DNA from: Chitinivorax sp. PXF-14
GTDB taxonomy: Bacteria > Pseudomonadota > Gammaproteobacteria > Burkholderiales > SCOH01
DNA length: 64,000 bases
NCBI RefSeq assembly: GCF_040812015.1
Contig: NZ_JBFNXJ010000013.1
Coordinates: forward strand, 1-64,000
Reading direction: 5' to 3'
This document shows, piece after piece, positions 24,919 to 34,643 of this stretch; positions within the stretch are counted from its first letter, which is position 1, and every line of letters begins with the position of its first letter. Position numbers and translations under genes: made by a program. The notes under the pieces are model-generated. The model saw nothing but the letters and a program-made list of their open reading frames with translations, did no database searches and was not told the DNA's origin.

Positions 24919-27128
24919 AGCGAAGCCTCCATCAGGCGGGTGACCGGTTGCAGTGTAAAGTGGAAACATGCGCCCTCCCCTGGTTTGCCTTCTGCCCAGA
25001 TACGGCCGCCGTGGCGGTGTACGATACGTTGCACGGTGGCAAGGCCAACGCCGGTTCCCTCGAAGTCCTCGGGCTTGTGCAGGCGCTGGAACACCCCGAA
25101 CAGCTTGCTGGCGAACTGCGGGTCGAAGCCCGCGCCGTTGTCTTTGACGAAATAGGCATCGTAGCCTTCCTGGCGCTCGACACCGAATTCGATCACTGCA
25201 TGATCGATCTTGCCGCTGTATTTCCACGCATTTTCGAGCAGGTTCTGCAGCACGATGTGCATCATGTCCGGGTCGCACAGCGCGCGGACGCCCGGCGCGA
25301 TCTTCAGTTCTACTCGCCGCTCGGGTTCGCGCGCGCGCAGCTCGTCGGCCACACGGCTCACGATGGCCGACAGGTCGGTCTCCACCAGCCGGATATCGGT
25401 GCGGCTGACGCGCGCCAGGCGCAGCATGGCTTCGATCAATTCACCCATGCGCGATGCGGCCGCGCGGATGCGCTGCAGGTAGTCCTGGCCAGTCTGGTCG
25501 AGTACCGGCGCATAGTCTTCCTGCAATATCTGGCCGAAGCCTTCGATGGTGCGCAAAGGCGAACGCAGATCGTGCGAGACCGAGTAGCTGAATGCCTCGA
25601 GCTCCTTGTTGGCGGCCTCCAGGGCGACCGTGCGACGCTCCACGAGCTCTTCGAGCCTGCCACGATAGTCGGCCAGCTCAAGCTCACTCGCCTTGCGCGC
25701 CGAAATGTCGAGCAGGAAGCCTTGCAGCTTGGTCTCGCTATCGCCGCTCCAGATCCGCGAGACCAGGCAGGCAAACCAGATGAGCCGGCCGTCGCGGTGC
25801 CGCAGCCGGCATTCGAACTCCGCATTGGGGCGGGCGAATTGCTCGCGCGCCACCGTGCTGTCCTCCATCTCCATGACGGAAAACAGGAATGACTCCTCGA
25901 ACCAGCGGTCGATCGGATAACCGAGCAGTTGCTGGATCTGCGGCCCGATGTAACTGATGCGGCGGCCTTCCGATACGCTCTCCCAGGGCACCACCTGGGT
26001 GGATTCGACCAGGCGACGGTAGCGCTCCTCCGAGCGCAGCAGGGCAAGCCCGGCCTGCTTCTGCTGGCCGATATCCTGCACCACGAAGATGAAGTAGAGC
26101 GGCTCGCCCCGCTCGTCATACTGCAGCGATGCCGTCAGGCGGGACCACATCAGGCTGCCGTCGCCACGACGGATTTGCCACTCCACCTCGCGCATCTCCA
26201 GCTCGCCTTTCAGCAGCGCGCGGCGAGCCTCGCGCAGGTTTTCCAGGTCCTCCGGCCGGCACAGCTCGGCCAGTGTCATGTGTGACAGGCTGGCGTCGTC
26301 GTAGCCGAGTATCTGACGCAGCGTCCGGTTGACCCGCAGCCAGCGATCGCCGTCCAGCGTGATATGGGCGATACCGACCGCAGCCTGCTCGAACAGCGTG
26401 CGGTATTCGTTTTCGCTCGCATGCAGCGCGCCCATCTGCTTTTCGACCGCCTCGGCCATGTCGTTGAAGTTGCGCGCCAGCATGCCGAGCTCGTCATGGC
26501 CGATTTCCGGTACGCGCAGGTCATACCGCCCTTTGGCGATGGCCTGCGTGCTGTCGATCAGCTCGCCCAGGCTGCCGGTCACCCAGTAGGCAATCATGCT
26601 GAGCAGGATGAACGTCAGCGCCACCTCTATCGAGGCGATCACCATGCTCTGCCTGAGCAGCGACTGCCGCGCTTCGGACATGATGGCGGTGGAGAGGCCG
26701 AAACGCAGCACACCCAGCGTCTGCCCGCCCAGGCCAAGCCGGCGCTCGACGTGCATCACCCGCACACTGAGCGCCTCGGCTGCGCTCACCATGGGCGCCG
26801 GCAGCGCGTCGACGTTGGCAATGCCCGCGCTGGCGGCAACCCGGCCATCCTGATCGCGCACGACGACATACTCGATGCCGTTGCTGCCGACGATTTCATT
26901 GAGGTTGTCCTGCAAGGTGGCGTAGTCGCCTTCGAGCAGGTAGGGTGCGATCGCGATGTTGAGCAAGGGCTCATGCTGCGCGAGCGCACTTTCGGTGCTG
27001 GCCACCATGGCGGTGTCGATCAGGCGCATGCTGTTGCCGAGCAATAGGGCCAGCATCAGTACCTCGACCACGGTCGAGGCAAACATCAGCTTGAAGCGCA
27101 GGCTGCGGAACGGTATCGGGTTTTTCAC
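24915..27128 (-). CDS. Membrane sensor histidine kinase with two PAS domains
   Basis: A 737-residue hybrid-free kinase. The order is: TM1 (about 12-32), a periplasmic domain of about 135 residues, TM2 (about 170-190), HAMP (about 190-245), PAS 1 (about 250-365, ending with a PAC-like FVVQDIGQQK), PAS 2 (about 370-490), then a phytochrome-class HisKA (LEAFSYSVSHDLRSPLR, phospho-acceptor His519) and an HATPase domain (NLLENAWKYSG, DNGAGFDPQF, GTGVGLATVQRI). There is no receiver domain and no response regulator gene alongside. It starts with GTG overlapping the upstream gene's TGA, and ends overlapping the next start in the same way, so three proteins are made stoichiometrically. Confidence 0.88.
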   Translation of the reverse strand: MKNPIPFRSLRFKLMFASTVVEVLMLALLLGNSMRLIDTAMVASTESALAQHEPLLNIAIAPYLLEGDYATLQDNLNEIVGSNGIEYVVVRDQDGRVAASAGIANVDALPAPMVSAAEALSVRVMHVERRLGLGGQTLGVLRFGLSTAIMSEARQSLLRQSMVIASIEVALTFILLSMIAYWVTGSLGELIDSTQAIAKGRYDLRVPEIGHDELGMLARNFNDMAEAVEKQMGALHASENEYRTLFEQAAVGIAHITLDGDRWLRVNRTLRQILGYDDASLSHMTLAELCRPEDLENLREARRALLKGELEMREVEWQIRRGDGSLMWSRLTASLQYDERGEPLYFIFVVQDIGQQKQAGLALLRSEERYRRLVESTQVVPWESVSEGRRISYIGPQIQQLLGYPIDRWFEESFLFSVMEMEDSTVAREQFARPNAEFECRLRHRDGRLIWFACLVSRIWSGDSETKLQGFLLDISARKASELELADYRGRLEELVERRTVALEAANKELEAFSYSVSHDLRSPLRTIEGFGQILQEDYAPVLDQTGQDYLQRIRAAASRMGELIEAMLRLARVSRTDIRLVETDLSAIVSRVADELRAREPERRVELKIAPGVRALCDPDMMHIVLQNLLENAWKYSGKIDHAVIEFGVERQEGYDAYFVKDNGAGFDPQFASKLFGVFQRLHKPEDFEGTGVGLATVQRIVHRHGGRIWAEGKPGEGACFHFTLQPVTRLMEASL

Positions 27129-27952
27129 CGGCCGCCTCCTCCGTACAGCTCCTTGCGCACGAAGGCCAGCTGCGTGTCGTAGGCCGCCAGCTGGGCATCG
27201 TCGACCGGCACGATGTAAGACGAGGTCCGGTTGAAATAGGCGAGCCCGGGCTCGCTATAGGGAAAACGGTTCATCGCGTCACGCAGCGCCGCAACGACCG
27301 CTTCATCGAGCCGCGGATGAACCATCAATACCAGGCTGAGCGTGCTCGAGGTGCTGCCCAGCACACGCAGCTGCGCGGTGATGTCATTGGACATGCGCTC
27401 GTAAACGGCACGCGAGGTGGCCGCCACCGCATTGGGGGTGCGCAGCATCTCGAGGACGGCGTTGTTGTCCGTATTGTGGTAGCGCAGGCGAAGCTCGCGC
27501 TCGGGATCGATACCGAGCCCGCCGAGAAACGTGTTGACCTGCTGCACGACGAGCGACAGCCGATCCGGCATGTTGAGGGTGCGCCCCTTGATGTCGCTCA
27601 GCGTGGTCGCCGGGTCGTTGCGGTGTATCAGCAGCAGTGCGTAGAAATCCGACTTGATGCCCACAAGCGGGCGGAACCCCATCGACTGCTGCGCGAAACG
27701 GGCCAGGTGCGGTGGCGTCAGGATCAGATCGAAATCGCCGGCGTCGACACGCCGCAGATAATCGCGCAACGAGCCAGCCGTACCGATTCTGAGCTTCTGC
27801 GTCGTTTGCTGCGACAGGAAATCGCACATCGGCCCATATTCAAGTACCAGGGTCCGGGCACTCAGGTAGGGGGCAACGCCGAAATGCAGCGATGCCGCCT
27901 CGGCACATCCGGCAATACAGACCAGCAACAGCAAGTAGAAAAATCGACACAT
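27125..27952 (-). CDS. PhnD-like periplasmic substrate-binding protein
   Basis: A 275-residue protein with a signal peptide ending CAEAA (cysteines at 14-16 leave open a lipoprotein anchor) and a type II periplasmic-binding fold of the phosphate/phosphonate PhnD group. Blocks include LHFGVAPYLSARTLVLEYGP, FDLILTPPHLARF, SDIKGRTLNMPDRLSLV and AVAATSRAVYERM. It heads the three-gene operon with a histidine kinase and a GlpV-like protein, and lacks ABC transporter partners. This layout is typical of binding proteins that act as periplasmic input modules for a kinase. Its ligand cannot be read from sequence. Confidence 0.82.
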   Translation of the reverse strand: MCRFFYLLLLVCIAGCAEAASLHFGVAPYLSARTLVLEYGPMCDFLSQQTTQKLRIGTAGSLRDYLRRVDAGDFDLILTPPHLARFAQQSMGFRPLVGIKSDFYALLLIHRNDPATTLSDIKGRTLNMPDRLSLVVQQVNTFLGGLGIDPERELRLRYHNTDNNAVLEMLRTPNAVAATSRAVYERMSNDITAQLRVLGSTSSTLSLVLMVHPRLDEAVVAALRDAMNRFPYSEPGLAYFNRTSSYIVPVDDAQLAAYDTQLAFVRKELYGGGGR

Positions 27953-28178
27953 CGAGTCTCGAACCGTAGTGGGTGGCCAGCATTATTTCTGCATGCCCAC
28001 TGAATCATAGCAGGCCCACGCGCTTCAATCCCAGCAATACGGCCGAATATCAGAATTTACTGATGGCACTCTGGCCATGGTGTTTACATCTCACCTCCCC
28101 ATGGCGAGGGGCAGGCTCGCCGCAGCCAGGGCCGCGGGCCCACAGCAGGCAAGTACAGCCCTGCGCCAGACACGGCGT

Positions 28179-30506
28179 CTAGATCGGGCTACCGTGAACC
28201 TTGTTACGCCCGCCCTTTTTTGCCGCATAGAGCGCCTGATCGGCCCCATACAACAGGTAACCCTCGGCCATCGCCTCGGTTGGTGCCGTCGCGGCCACGC
28301 CGAGGCTCAGCGTCACATGCTCGGCCACGGTCGAACGCGCGTGCGGCAAGGCGATCGCGGCAACGGCCTTGAGCATGCTCTCGGCGATGAAGATCGCCCC
28401 CGCCAGCGAGGTGTTGGGCAGCAGGATGACGAACTCCTCCCCGCCGTAGCGCGCCAGCAGATCGGCCGGGCGGTGCAGCTGGCTGGCCAGCGCGGCGGCA
28501 ACCTTGCGCAGGCAATCGTCGCCTGCCTGATGGCCGTAGTGGTCGTTGTAGAGCTTGAAGAAATCGACGTCCGCAAAAATCAGCGCGATCGATTCGCCCT
28601 GGCGCGACGCGCGCCGCCATTCGAGCGCCAGGTATTCGTCGAAGTAACGGCGATTGGCGATGCCGGTCATGCCGTCCTGGTTGGCTTGGCGCAGCAATTC
28701 GGTGTTTGCCTGCTTGAGCTGGATATTGGCCCGCTCGGTGTCACTGCGCGCCGTCTCCAGCTGATCCAGCGCAGACTTGAGCTCATCCTCAGCCACCATG
28801 CGCTGCGTCACGTTGCGGCCGATGTAGGCGGCACCGCAGACGCCCCCAACCTCATCGCGCAGGGGGCAATAGCTGACTTCGTAGTACTCGACGTTGCTGC
28901 TGGTCCCTTCCCATACCTGGGTATCCTTGAATACGCCGCCAGACAGGGCGCGATACCAGTTGGTCAGCGCGCGCGCCATGTCTTCCGGACGGTCGACCAG
29001 CAGCTCGAGCAGGCTGATGCCGAGCTGGATCGGCGTGCCGAACTTGCGCTCGAACGCCTGTTTGAACGCAGAATTGAATGCAATCAAGCGGCACTCGCCA
29101 TCGAGTGCGGCGATCAGGTCGCTTGTGCCTTCGATGATGCCGAACAGCCTGTTGTGCAACAGCCGCAAGGCGCCGAGCGACTCGATTAGCTCGCGCTCCA
29201 TACGCCTGCGCTGCGACACATCGCGCACCGCAACCAGCATCAGGTTGCGCCCTTCCTGGCGGATCACGCTGAACAGCGCTTCGACGTCGATCGGCTCGCC
29301 TTCCGCCCCCATCTGCTGTGCCACGACCAGCACCTGCTCGCCACGGCTGATGCGCAGATAGATGTCCTGCAGGCCGGTCAGGGAGAAATCAGCCTCCGCT
29401 GTCGTCAACAGCTGCGCCAGCGGCGTGCCGATCAGCCAGCCGCGGCTCTTGCCCAGCCGTTCACAGGTATTGCGATTGACGTCGACAATGCGCCCGGCGC
29501 TGTCGATCAGCAGCAATTCATCGCGCGCCAGCTCGAACAATGCGCGAAAGCGCTCGGACTCGCGTTGTGCGGCTTCGGCCGCGTGACGCAAGGTGATGTC
29601 GCGCGTCACCGCCACGAAGCCGCGTGAGTTGCCCTGCTCGCCGGGCATCAGCCGGCCATAGAGCTCGACCCAGATATAGGCACCATCCTTGCGCCTGACA
29701 CGGCATTGGGCCGACTTGCCGTCGCCGCCGGTAATCGCCTCGGCGTGCTTGCGTATCATCACGAGACGATCATCCGGGTGGACGAGATCAAGCGGATTGA
29801 TGCCGATCATTTCTTCCTGCGAATAGCCCAGTATCCGGCTGCACGCGGCGGAAACGAACTCGATTCGCCCATCGAGGCTGTGAGACGAGATGATATCGTT
29901 GGCATGTTCGGCGATCAGGCGATAGCGTTGCTCGCTGTCTTCCAGCCCGATCAGGCGTTGATGCTGCTCGGTGGTATCGTGCAGTTGCAGCAGCAGGAGC
30001 CCGCCTTGAGCGGGCATGGCGTTGAGTGCCGTCCAGCGTTCCGACCCGTCACCGCACTTGACCCGGACATTGGGCACGCACAGCGGCCCGCTTGCCTCGA
30101 CCTGAGCGGCATCGATGACGTCGTCCACCAGGAAATCAGACAATGCTCGCCCGACGGCTCCCTCCTCGCTAGGCAGGCGGAAGATGACGGCAGCCGCCCC
30201 GTTTGCCTGGACAATATGCAAGGACTGGTCCACCAGCAAGGCTGCGGCAGAGGCGCGGCCGACCATGCCATGCCACGATATTTCCGTCGCCGCTGCCTGC
30301 ACGGGCTGTCCCTGCAGCGCCCACCACAGCACCGCGGCAGCGCCTGCGAAAGCCAAGGTACACACGACAGCCCAGGGCAATCCGCCCCATTCGCCGGACA
30401 CATAACCTGTCACGATTATTGACGCCAGCACAGCCAGCAGCTTCAGCATGCTTGCCTTGCGCTTCGGCAGGGGGCTAGCATCAAGAGTATCGGAGAGTAT
30501 CGTCAT
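28179..30506 (-). CDS. Diguanylate cyclase with four PAS domains
   Basis: A 775-residue membrane protein that should make c-di-GMP from GTP. Two N-terminal membrane helices (about 20-63) lead into four PAS domains (about 75-180, 190-305, 315-430, 445-570), a short coiled coil (about 575-605) and a C-terminal GGDEF domain with an intact active-site GGEEF near residue 690. An RPAD lies exactly five residues upstream, matching the RxxD inhibitory site, so product feedback is expected. PAS 2 has the aromatic NDIISSHSLDGRIEF and LVHPDD pattern of sensory PAS-3 folds. It is 226 nt upstream of the PhnD/kinase operon on the same strand. It may share their signal but appears to be a separate unit. Confidence 0.9.
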   Translation of the reverse strand: MTILSDTLDASPLPKRKASMLKLLAVLASIIVTGYVSGEWGGLPWAVVCTLAFAGAAAVLWWALQGQPVQAAATEISWHGMVGRASAAALLVDQSLHIVQANGAAAVIFRLPSEEGAVGRALSDFLVDDVIDAAQVEASGPLCVPNVRVKCGDGSERWTALNAMPAQGGLLLLQLHDTTEQHQRLIGLEDSEQRYRLIAEHANDIISSHSLDGRIEFVSAACSRILGYSQEEMIGINPLDLVHPDDRLVMIRKHAEAITGGDGKSAQCRVRRKDGAYIWVELYGRLMPGEQGNSRGFVAVTRDITLRHAAEAAQRESERFRALFELARDELLLIDSAGRIVDVNRNTCERLGKSRGWLIGTPLAQLLTTAEADFSLTGLQDIYLRISRGEQVLVVAQQMGAEGEPIDVEALFSVIRQEGRNLMLVAVRDVSQRRRMERELIESLGALRLLHNRLFGIIEGTSDLIAALDGECRLIAFNSAFKQAFERKFGTPIQLGISLLELLVDRPEDMARALTNWYRALSGGVFKDTQVWEGTSSNVEYYEVSYCPLRDEVGGVCGAAYIGRNVTQRMVAEDELKSALDQLETARSDTERANIQLKQANTELLRQANQDGMTGIANRRYFDEYLALEWRRASRQGESIALIFADVDFFKLYNDHYGHQAGDDCLRKVAAALASQLHRPADLLARYGGEEFVILLPNTSLAGAIFIAESMLKAVAAIALPHARSTVAEHVTLSLGVAATAPTEAMAEGYLLYGADQALYAAKKGGRNKVHGSPI

Positions 30507-30628
30507 GCAGGGATTCGGGGTGACCGCATCATGGCAGGCATGCCCCCAGCCTTTTATGCCTGGTCGACATTTGGAATGGTGCGGCAGCCTATGGAAACAG
30601 GCTATCAGTGTAGCTTGGATTGGACATT

Positions 30629-30931
30629 ATGCCATCGAGATGTTTGGGTTTGACTCGTTTCTCTATTCGCTGTTTCTTATATAGATGGCTCGCCGTTGCT
30701 CTGCTCGGATTTTCTGGGCCATTATCTGCCGCACCTGACACCCCGCCCCCAGCGCCCGCCAAGCAAGCACGGGCTACCTCGATGCGGCTCGCCCCGACAA
30801 ACGACAACACCTTGTTGTTCATCGGTTTTGGCGTGGCCGCGGTCGCGTTGATCATCGGCCCCCTTGCTGCGCTGCGGATCAAGGATGGACGCAAGCAACC
30901 CAAACCGGGCGAGGATCAGAAAAAGCAGTGA
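30629..30931 (+). CDS. Small membrane protein, uncharacterised
   Basis: A 100-residue frame with an N-terminal hydrophobic signal-like segment (WLAVALLGFSGPLSAAP, cleavage after SAA plausible), a Pro/Ala-rich linker (APDTPPPAPAKQARA), one clear membrane helix (NTLLFIGFGVAAVALIIGPL) and a charged tail ending EDQKKQ. The topology is coherent, which is unlikely by chance, but there is no strong ribosome site and no family I recognise. It is divergent from the diguanylate cyclase and ends 110 nt before the AlkK-type ligase. An antisense frame also exists here but has no protein-like composition. Confidence 0.45.
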   Translation: MPSRCLGLTRFSIRCFLYRWLAVALLGFSGPLSAAPDTPPPAPAKQARATSMRLAPTNDNTLLFIGFGVAAVALIIGPLAALRIKDGRKQPKPGEDQKKQ

Positions 30932-31041
30932 CGCCCGGCCCAGGCATCTGGCGCCGGCTCGTGGCCGCTCGCGTATAGTGGCCAATGGCGCCGCTTCGCA
31001 ACGCACATCACAACGACAAGCCACCCAATGGAGGAAACTAC

Positions 31042-32673
31042 ATGCTCACAGGCCTGATGATGCACGCCCCCCTGCAAATCTCGGCACTCATCCAGCATGC
31101 CGAGCGCTGGCACGGCGACACCGAGATTGTCAGCCGACGCACGGAGGGGGACATCCATCGCTATACCTGGCGCGATGCCCACCGTCGCACCCGCCTGCTG
31201 GCCAATGCACTGAAGCGGCTCGGCTGCCAGGCTGGCGACCGCATCGGCACACTGGCCTGGAATGGCTACCGCCACCTGGAAATCTACTTCGCCACCTCGG
31301 GTAGCGAGCTCGTCTGCCACACCATCAATCCACGGCTGTTTCCGGAGCAGATTGCCTATATCGTCAATCATGCACAGGATCAGTATCTGTTCTTCGACAT
31401 CACCTTCCTGCCATTGCTCGAAGCCCTGGCCCCGCAGCTTGGCGGGGTCAAGGCCTTCGTTGCCATGACCGATCGCGACCATCTGCCCGACAGCTCGCTG
31501 CCCAGGCTGCTGTGTTATGAAACGTTGCTGGAAGCAGAGGACGATCAGTTCGAGTGGCCAAGTTTCGACGAAAATACGGCATCATCGCTGTGCTACACGT
31601 CTGGCACCACCGGCAACCCCAAGGGCGTGCTGTACAGCCACCGTTCGACACTGCTGCACTCGCTGGCCATCGCCCTGCCCGACGCGCTGGACCTGTCGGC
31701 GCGCGATTGCGTGCTGCCGGTTGTGCCGATGTTCCACGTCAATGCCTGGGGCATCCCCTATGCCGCGCCGATGACCGGCTGCAAGCTGGTCTTCCCGGGG
31801 CCAAAACTCGACGGCGCCAGCCTCACCGAGCTGTTCGAGCAGGAAGGCGTCACCGTCACCGCCGGGGTGCCGACCGTATGGCTAGCCCTGCTGCAGCACT
31901 GGAAGCAAACCGATTATCGGCCAAGCACGCTGAACCGCGTCGTGATCGGCGGTGCGGCCCCCCCTGAATCGATGGTTCGCAGCTTTGTTCAAGACTACGG
32001 CTGCCATGTCCTGCATGCCTGGGGGATGAGCGAGATGAGCCCTGTCGGCACCGTCTATGCGCCCAAATTCAAGCACAAGGATGCCACGCAGGAACAGTTG
32101 CTCCCCTTGCAGCTGAAGCAGGGCAGGCCGGTGTTTGGCGTGGACATGCGGATTATTGATGCGAACAACACGCCGCTGCCCCACGACGGGGTTGCCTTTG
32201 GCGACCTGCAGGTTCGCGGCCCCTGGATCTGCAGCCAGTATTACGAACGCGAGCGGGGTGCTGAGCATAGCGACGATGGCTGGTTCTCGACCGGCGACGT
32301 CGCCACCATCGATAGCGACGGCTACATGCAGATCACCGACCGCTCGAAGGACGTGATCAAATCGGGTGGCGAGTGGATCAGCTCGATCGCGCTGGAAAAC
32401 ATCATGATGTCCCACCCGGCGGTCGCCGAGGCGGCGGCGATTGGCATACGCCACCCGAAATGGGATGAACGGCCGATTCTCGTCATCGTCCGCAAGAACG
32501 GCCAAAGCCTGAGCCGGGAAGAGGCCCTGGCATGGTTTGAAGGCAAGATTGCCAAGTGGTGGATGCCGAACGACATCGTGTTCCTCGATGAACTCCCCCA
32601 CACGGCCACGGGCAAGGTACAGAAGCTCAAGCTGCGGGAGCGCTTTCACGATTACGTGCTGCCCGATGCCTGA
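31042..32673 (+). CDS. Fatty-acyl-CoA synthetase, AlkK/DmdB type
   Basis: A 543-residue acyl-CoA ligase. It starts MLTGLMMHAPLQISALIQHA, the characteristic AlkK-type opening, and carries the P-loop YTSGTTGNPKG (about 180), VPMFHVNAWG, HAWGMSEMSP, WFSTGDVATID, and RSKDVIKSGGEWISSIALE. The C-terminal lysine motif is TATGKVQKLKLRE. This group activates medium-chain fatty acids, and members are also annotated as 3-methylthiopropionyl-CoA ligase. GGAGGA lies 6 nt before the ATG. It is the third acyl-CoA ligase in the window, with a different subfamily from the other two. A strong terminator follows. Confidence 0.9.
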   Translation: MLTGLMMHAPLQISALIQHAERWHGDTEIVSRRTEGDIHRYTWRDAHRRTRLLANALKRLGCQAGDRIGTLAWNGYRHLEIYFATSGSELVCHTINPRLFPEQIAYIVNHAQDQYLFFDITFLPLLEALAPQLGGVKAFVAMTDRDHLPDSSLPRLLCYETLLEAEDDQFEWPSFDENTASSLCYTSGTTGNPKGVLYSHRSTLLHSLAIALPDALDLSARDCVLPVVPMFHVNAWGIPYAAPMTGCKLVFPGPKLDGASLTELFEQEGVTVTAGVPTVWLALLQHWKQTDYRPSTLNRVVIGGAAPPESMVRSFVQDYGCHVLHAWGMSEMSPVGTVYAPKFKHKDATQEQLLPLQLKQGRPVFGVDMRIIDANNTPLPHDGVAFGDLQVRGPWICSQYYERERGAEHSDDGWFSTGDVATIDSDGYMQITDRSKDVIKSGGEWISSIALENIMMSHPAVAEAAAIGIRHPKWDERPILVIVRKNGQSLSREEALAWFEGKIAKWWMPNDIVFLDELPHTATGKVQKLKLRERFHDYVLPDA

Positions 32674-32680
32674 TGCAAAG

Positions 32681-32710
32681 CAAAAAGCCCGGTAAAAACC
32701 GGGCTTTTTG
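32681..32710. terminator. Bidirectional intrinsic terminator
   Basis: CAAAAAGCCCGGT, loop AAAA, ACCGGGCTTTTTG: a 13-bp perfect stem between two convergent genes with A/T runs on both arms, so it can stop transcription in both directions. Confidence 0.92.
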
Positions 32711-32725
32711 CTGGGCGATACCGGG

Positions 32726-34447
32726 TCAATAACCCAGCGCATGCTCCAGCGCGTCTGCCGCGATCTGGTTCAGCATGATCACAGGCGTGACACGCCCGGC
32801 CGGCGTACGCCAGGACGCCGTCGGTGAACTGCCGTCCATCGCCCCGGACAGCACGTACTGAGGCGGGTGCTGGTTGCTGGCGAAGACAGGATCTTTGTCC
32901 AGGCCCGCCATCAGCGATCGATACGCAGTCGGAATGGTCAGCGCCAATACCTTGCCGACCGACTCGCTGCTGACAGACCAGCTACCGGCGGTGTCAAGAC
33001 CCGTTGCGGTCGCCCCGTCGTAGCGCGAAAAACGAATGGTGCCGATAGTCTGCCCCGAGGTATCGACACCAGTGCGCGTGAAGCGCATGCCCAGCGCGCC
33101 GACGCGATAGTCCTGCCCCTGTTCGCTGCAACAAGCCAATATTGCATCAGGGAGCTTGCCTGTCAGCACCTGGGCATTGGCTGCACGACCATAGAAATCG
33201 GCAACATTGGTCATCAGCGCCTTGTAGACACGGGCCCCCGTCGGCCAGACGGCAGTGGAGCCAAGCGTGCGAACCGCATCGACGGTGTTGCCGATCTGAT
33301 CGCCGCCGACATCGTATGCGGCTACGCTGAATTGCAGTGCCGCCCCCCCCGGCCCGGCAATGGTGCTGCGGCCGGTAGTGCGTTCATAGCTATAGGCACC
33401 TTCAAACAGGCTGCCCACGCCGGCATAACTCACGACACTGTAGTCCCGCTGCTCCACCGCCCCCCCCGCCGACAGCAGGTAGTTGTGGGTACGCAATTGC
33501 ACGACGCCATATGAAGAGGCCAGATCCTGATACACGCGCAGCTTGACCCAGTTGCCTGCCGCATTCTGGTAGGGGTACACATATAGATCGGAAGCCTTGA
33601 GCGCCTCCCCCAGTGAAATATCGGTCGCCAGGCGCAGCTGACTGGCCGCAGCATCGAGACGCTGCACCGTGACAGAGGGCAAGGTCAGCTTGATGCTGGC
33701 AGGATCAAAGGTGGCATCGCCATCGGGGAGCTGGCCCGCAATCGTCGCAGCCTGCTGCAGCACCTCGTTGGCCAGCACGGCATAGATTGTACGGGCTTTG
33801 CCGCTCGGCAACTGGCCGCCATAAGCAGCCAATGCGGCCCCCTGCTGCTGTGCAAGGTAATACGCCAATACGCGCGCTACCTTGTGCATCTTGGCGGCAT
33901 CCGCGCGGTTCTGTTGATTCTGGGTCGTGGTCAGGCGGACGTTGTCCTGCGGGTTCAGATAGTCGGAAGTGAACAGGAACTTCGAATTCAGCTCGAATAC
34001 GTCACGCACATATGATTCGATATCCGCACTGGCCATGCCGGGGTGCGTCTCCAGTACGGCATGGAGCATGGTAGTAACCGGATTGATGGTGCCATATTGG
34101 CCCGGAATGGTGCTCAGCCGGTAGGGCCGCCCGACGGCCTGGCCAGTATCCTGGTCGACCGCCGTGGCGGGGACATCCACCAGCAGCGTCGGAACAATCA
34201 CATTCGACGGCATCTGCAGGGTAAATGCACCACCGCTGTCCGTTGTCGTCATGGGCTCGGTGTCATCCCTCACCCCGTTTTCATTCAAATCAGCGAATAC
34301 GACGGCGCCTTGCAGATAGCCGTCGGCCACGATGCCGGAAACCGATACTGTCGATGGCGCCGCATCGCCCCCCGAACTGCCCCCGCCGCCACAGGAAGCC
34401 AATAACAACGCGATGAGCGATACGGAAAGATTGCGCGACTTGGACAC
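32726..34447 (-). CDS. Large lipoprotein with calcium-loop-like motif
   Basis: A 573-residue protein with signal peptide and lipobox LLASC, followed by a Gly/Ser tether (GGGGSSGG). An N-terminal Ig-like/SdrD B-like domain (about 30-100: SVSGIVADGYLQGAVVFADL) contains DLNENGVRDDTEP, an EF-hand or dockerin-like calcium loop. The rest has no motif I recognise; it includes an INPVTTMLH segment and beta-rich C-terminal blocks ending with SWRTPAGRV. The GTG at 34447 is chosen because it starts right before the signal peptide; an ATG 15 codons upstream is an alternative. Probably anchored at the outer membrane and exposed. Function unknown. Confidence 0.72.
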   Translation of the reverse strand: MSKSRNLSVSLIALLLASCGGGGSSGGDAAPSTVSVSGIVADGYLQGAVVFADLNENGVRDDTEPMTTTDSGGAFTLQMPSNVIVPTLLVDVPATAVDQDTGQAVGRPYRLSTIPGQYGTINPVTTMLHAVLETHPGMASADIESYVRDVFELNSKFLFTSDYLNPQDNVRLTTTQNQQNRADAAKMHKVARVLAYYLAQQQGAALAAYGGQLPSGKARTIYAVLANEVLQQAATIAGQLPDGDATFDPASIKLTLPSVTVQRLDAAASQLRLATDISLGEALKASDLYVYPYQNAAGNWVKLRVYQDLASSYGVVQLRTHNYLLSAGGAVEQRDYSVVSYAGVGSLFEGAYSYERTTGRSTIAGPGGAALQFSVAAYDVGGDQIGNTVDAVRTLGSTAVWPTGARVYKALMTNVADFYGRAANAQVLTGKLPDAILACCSEQGQDYRVGALGMRFTRTGVDTSGQTIGTIRFSRYDGATATGLDTAGSWSVSSESVGKVLALTIPTAYRSLMAGLDKDPVFASNQHPPQYVLSGAMDGSSPTASWRTPAGRVTPVIMLNQIAADALEHALGY

Positions 34448-34643
34448 ACGTGCCTCGACTAGATGGATTACTCTAGTCAGCGAGTATGCCAACTGTCATG
34501 CTTTATGTCATTTGGTTTTTCTATCGGCAGGATCCTGTTCACCCCACAGGGCCGTGACTGCCCGGGCACCCCGCCTGGCCGTGCAGCCTTGGTCGCACGC
34601 GATGACGGGCCGAACGGTAAACCGATACGGCCTGCCTGGGGGG

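Noticed and set aside
23359-25155. A 598-codon open frame antisense to the GlpV-like gene
   Set aside because: No domain, no ribosome site, and composition typical of a shadow frame.
30589-30903. Antisense frame opposite the small membrane protein at 30.6 kb
   Set aside because: The plus-strand frame has coherent signal peptide and membrane topology; the antisense frame has none.
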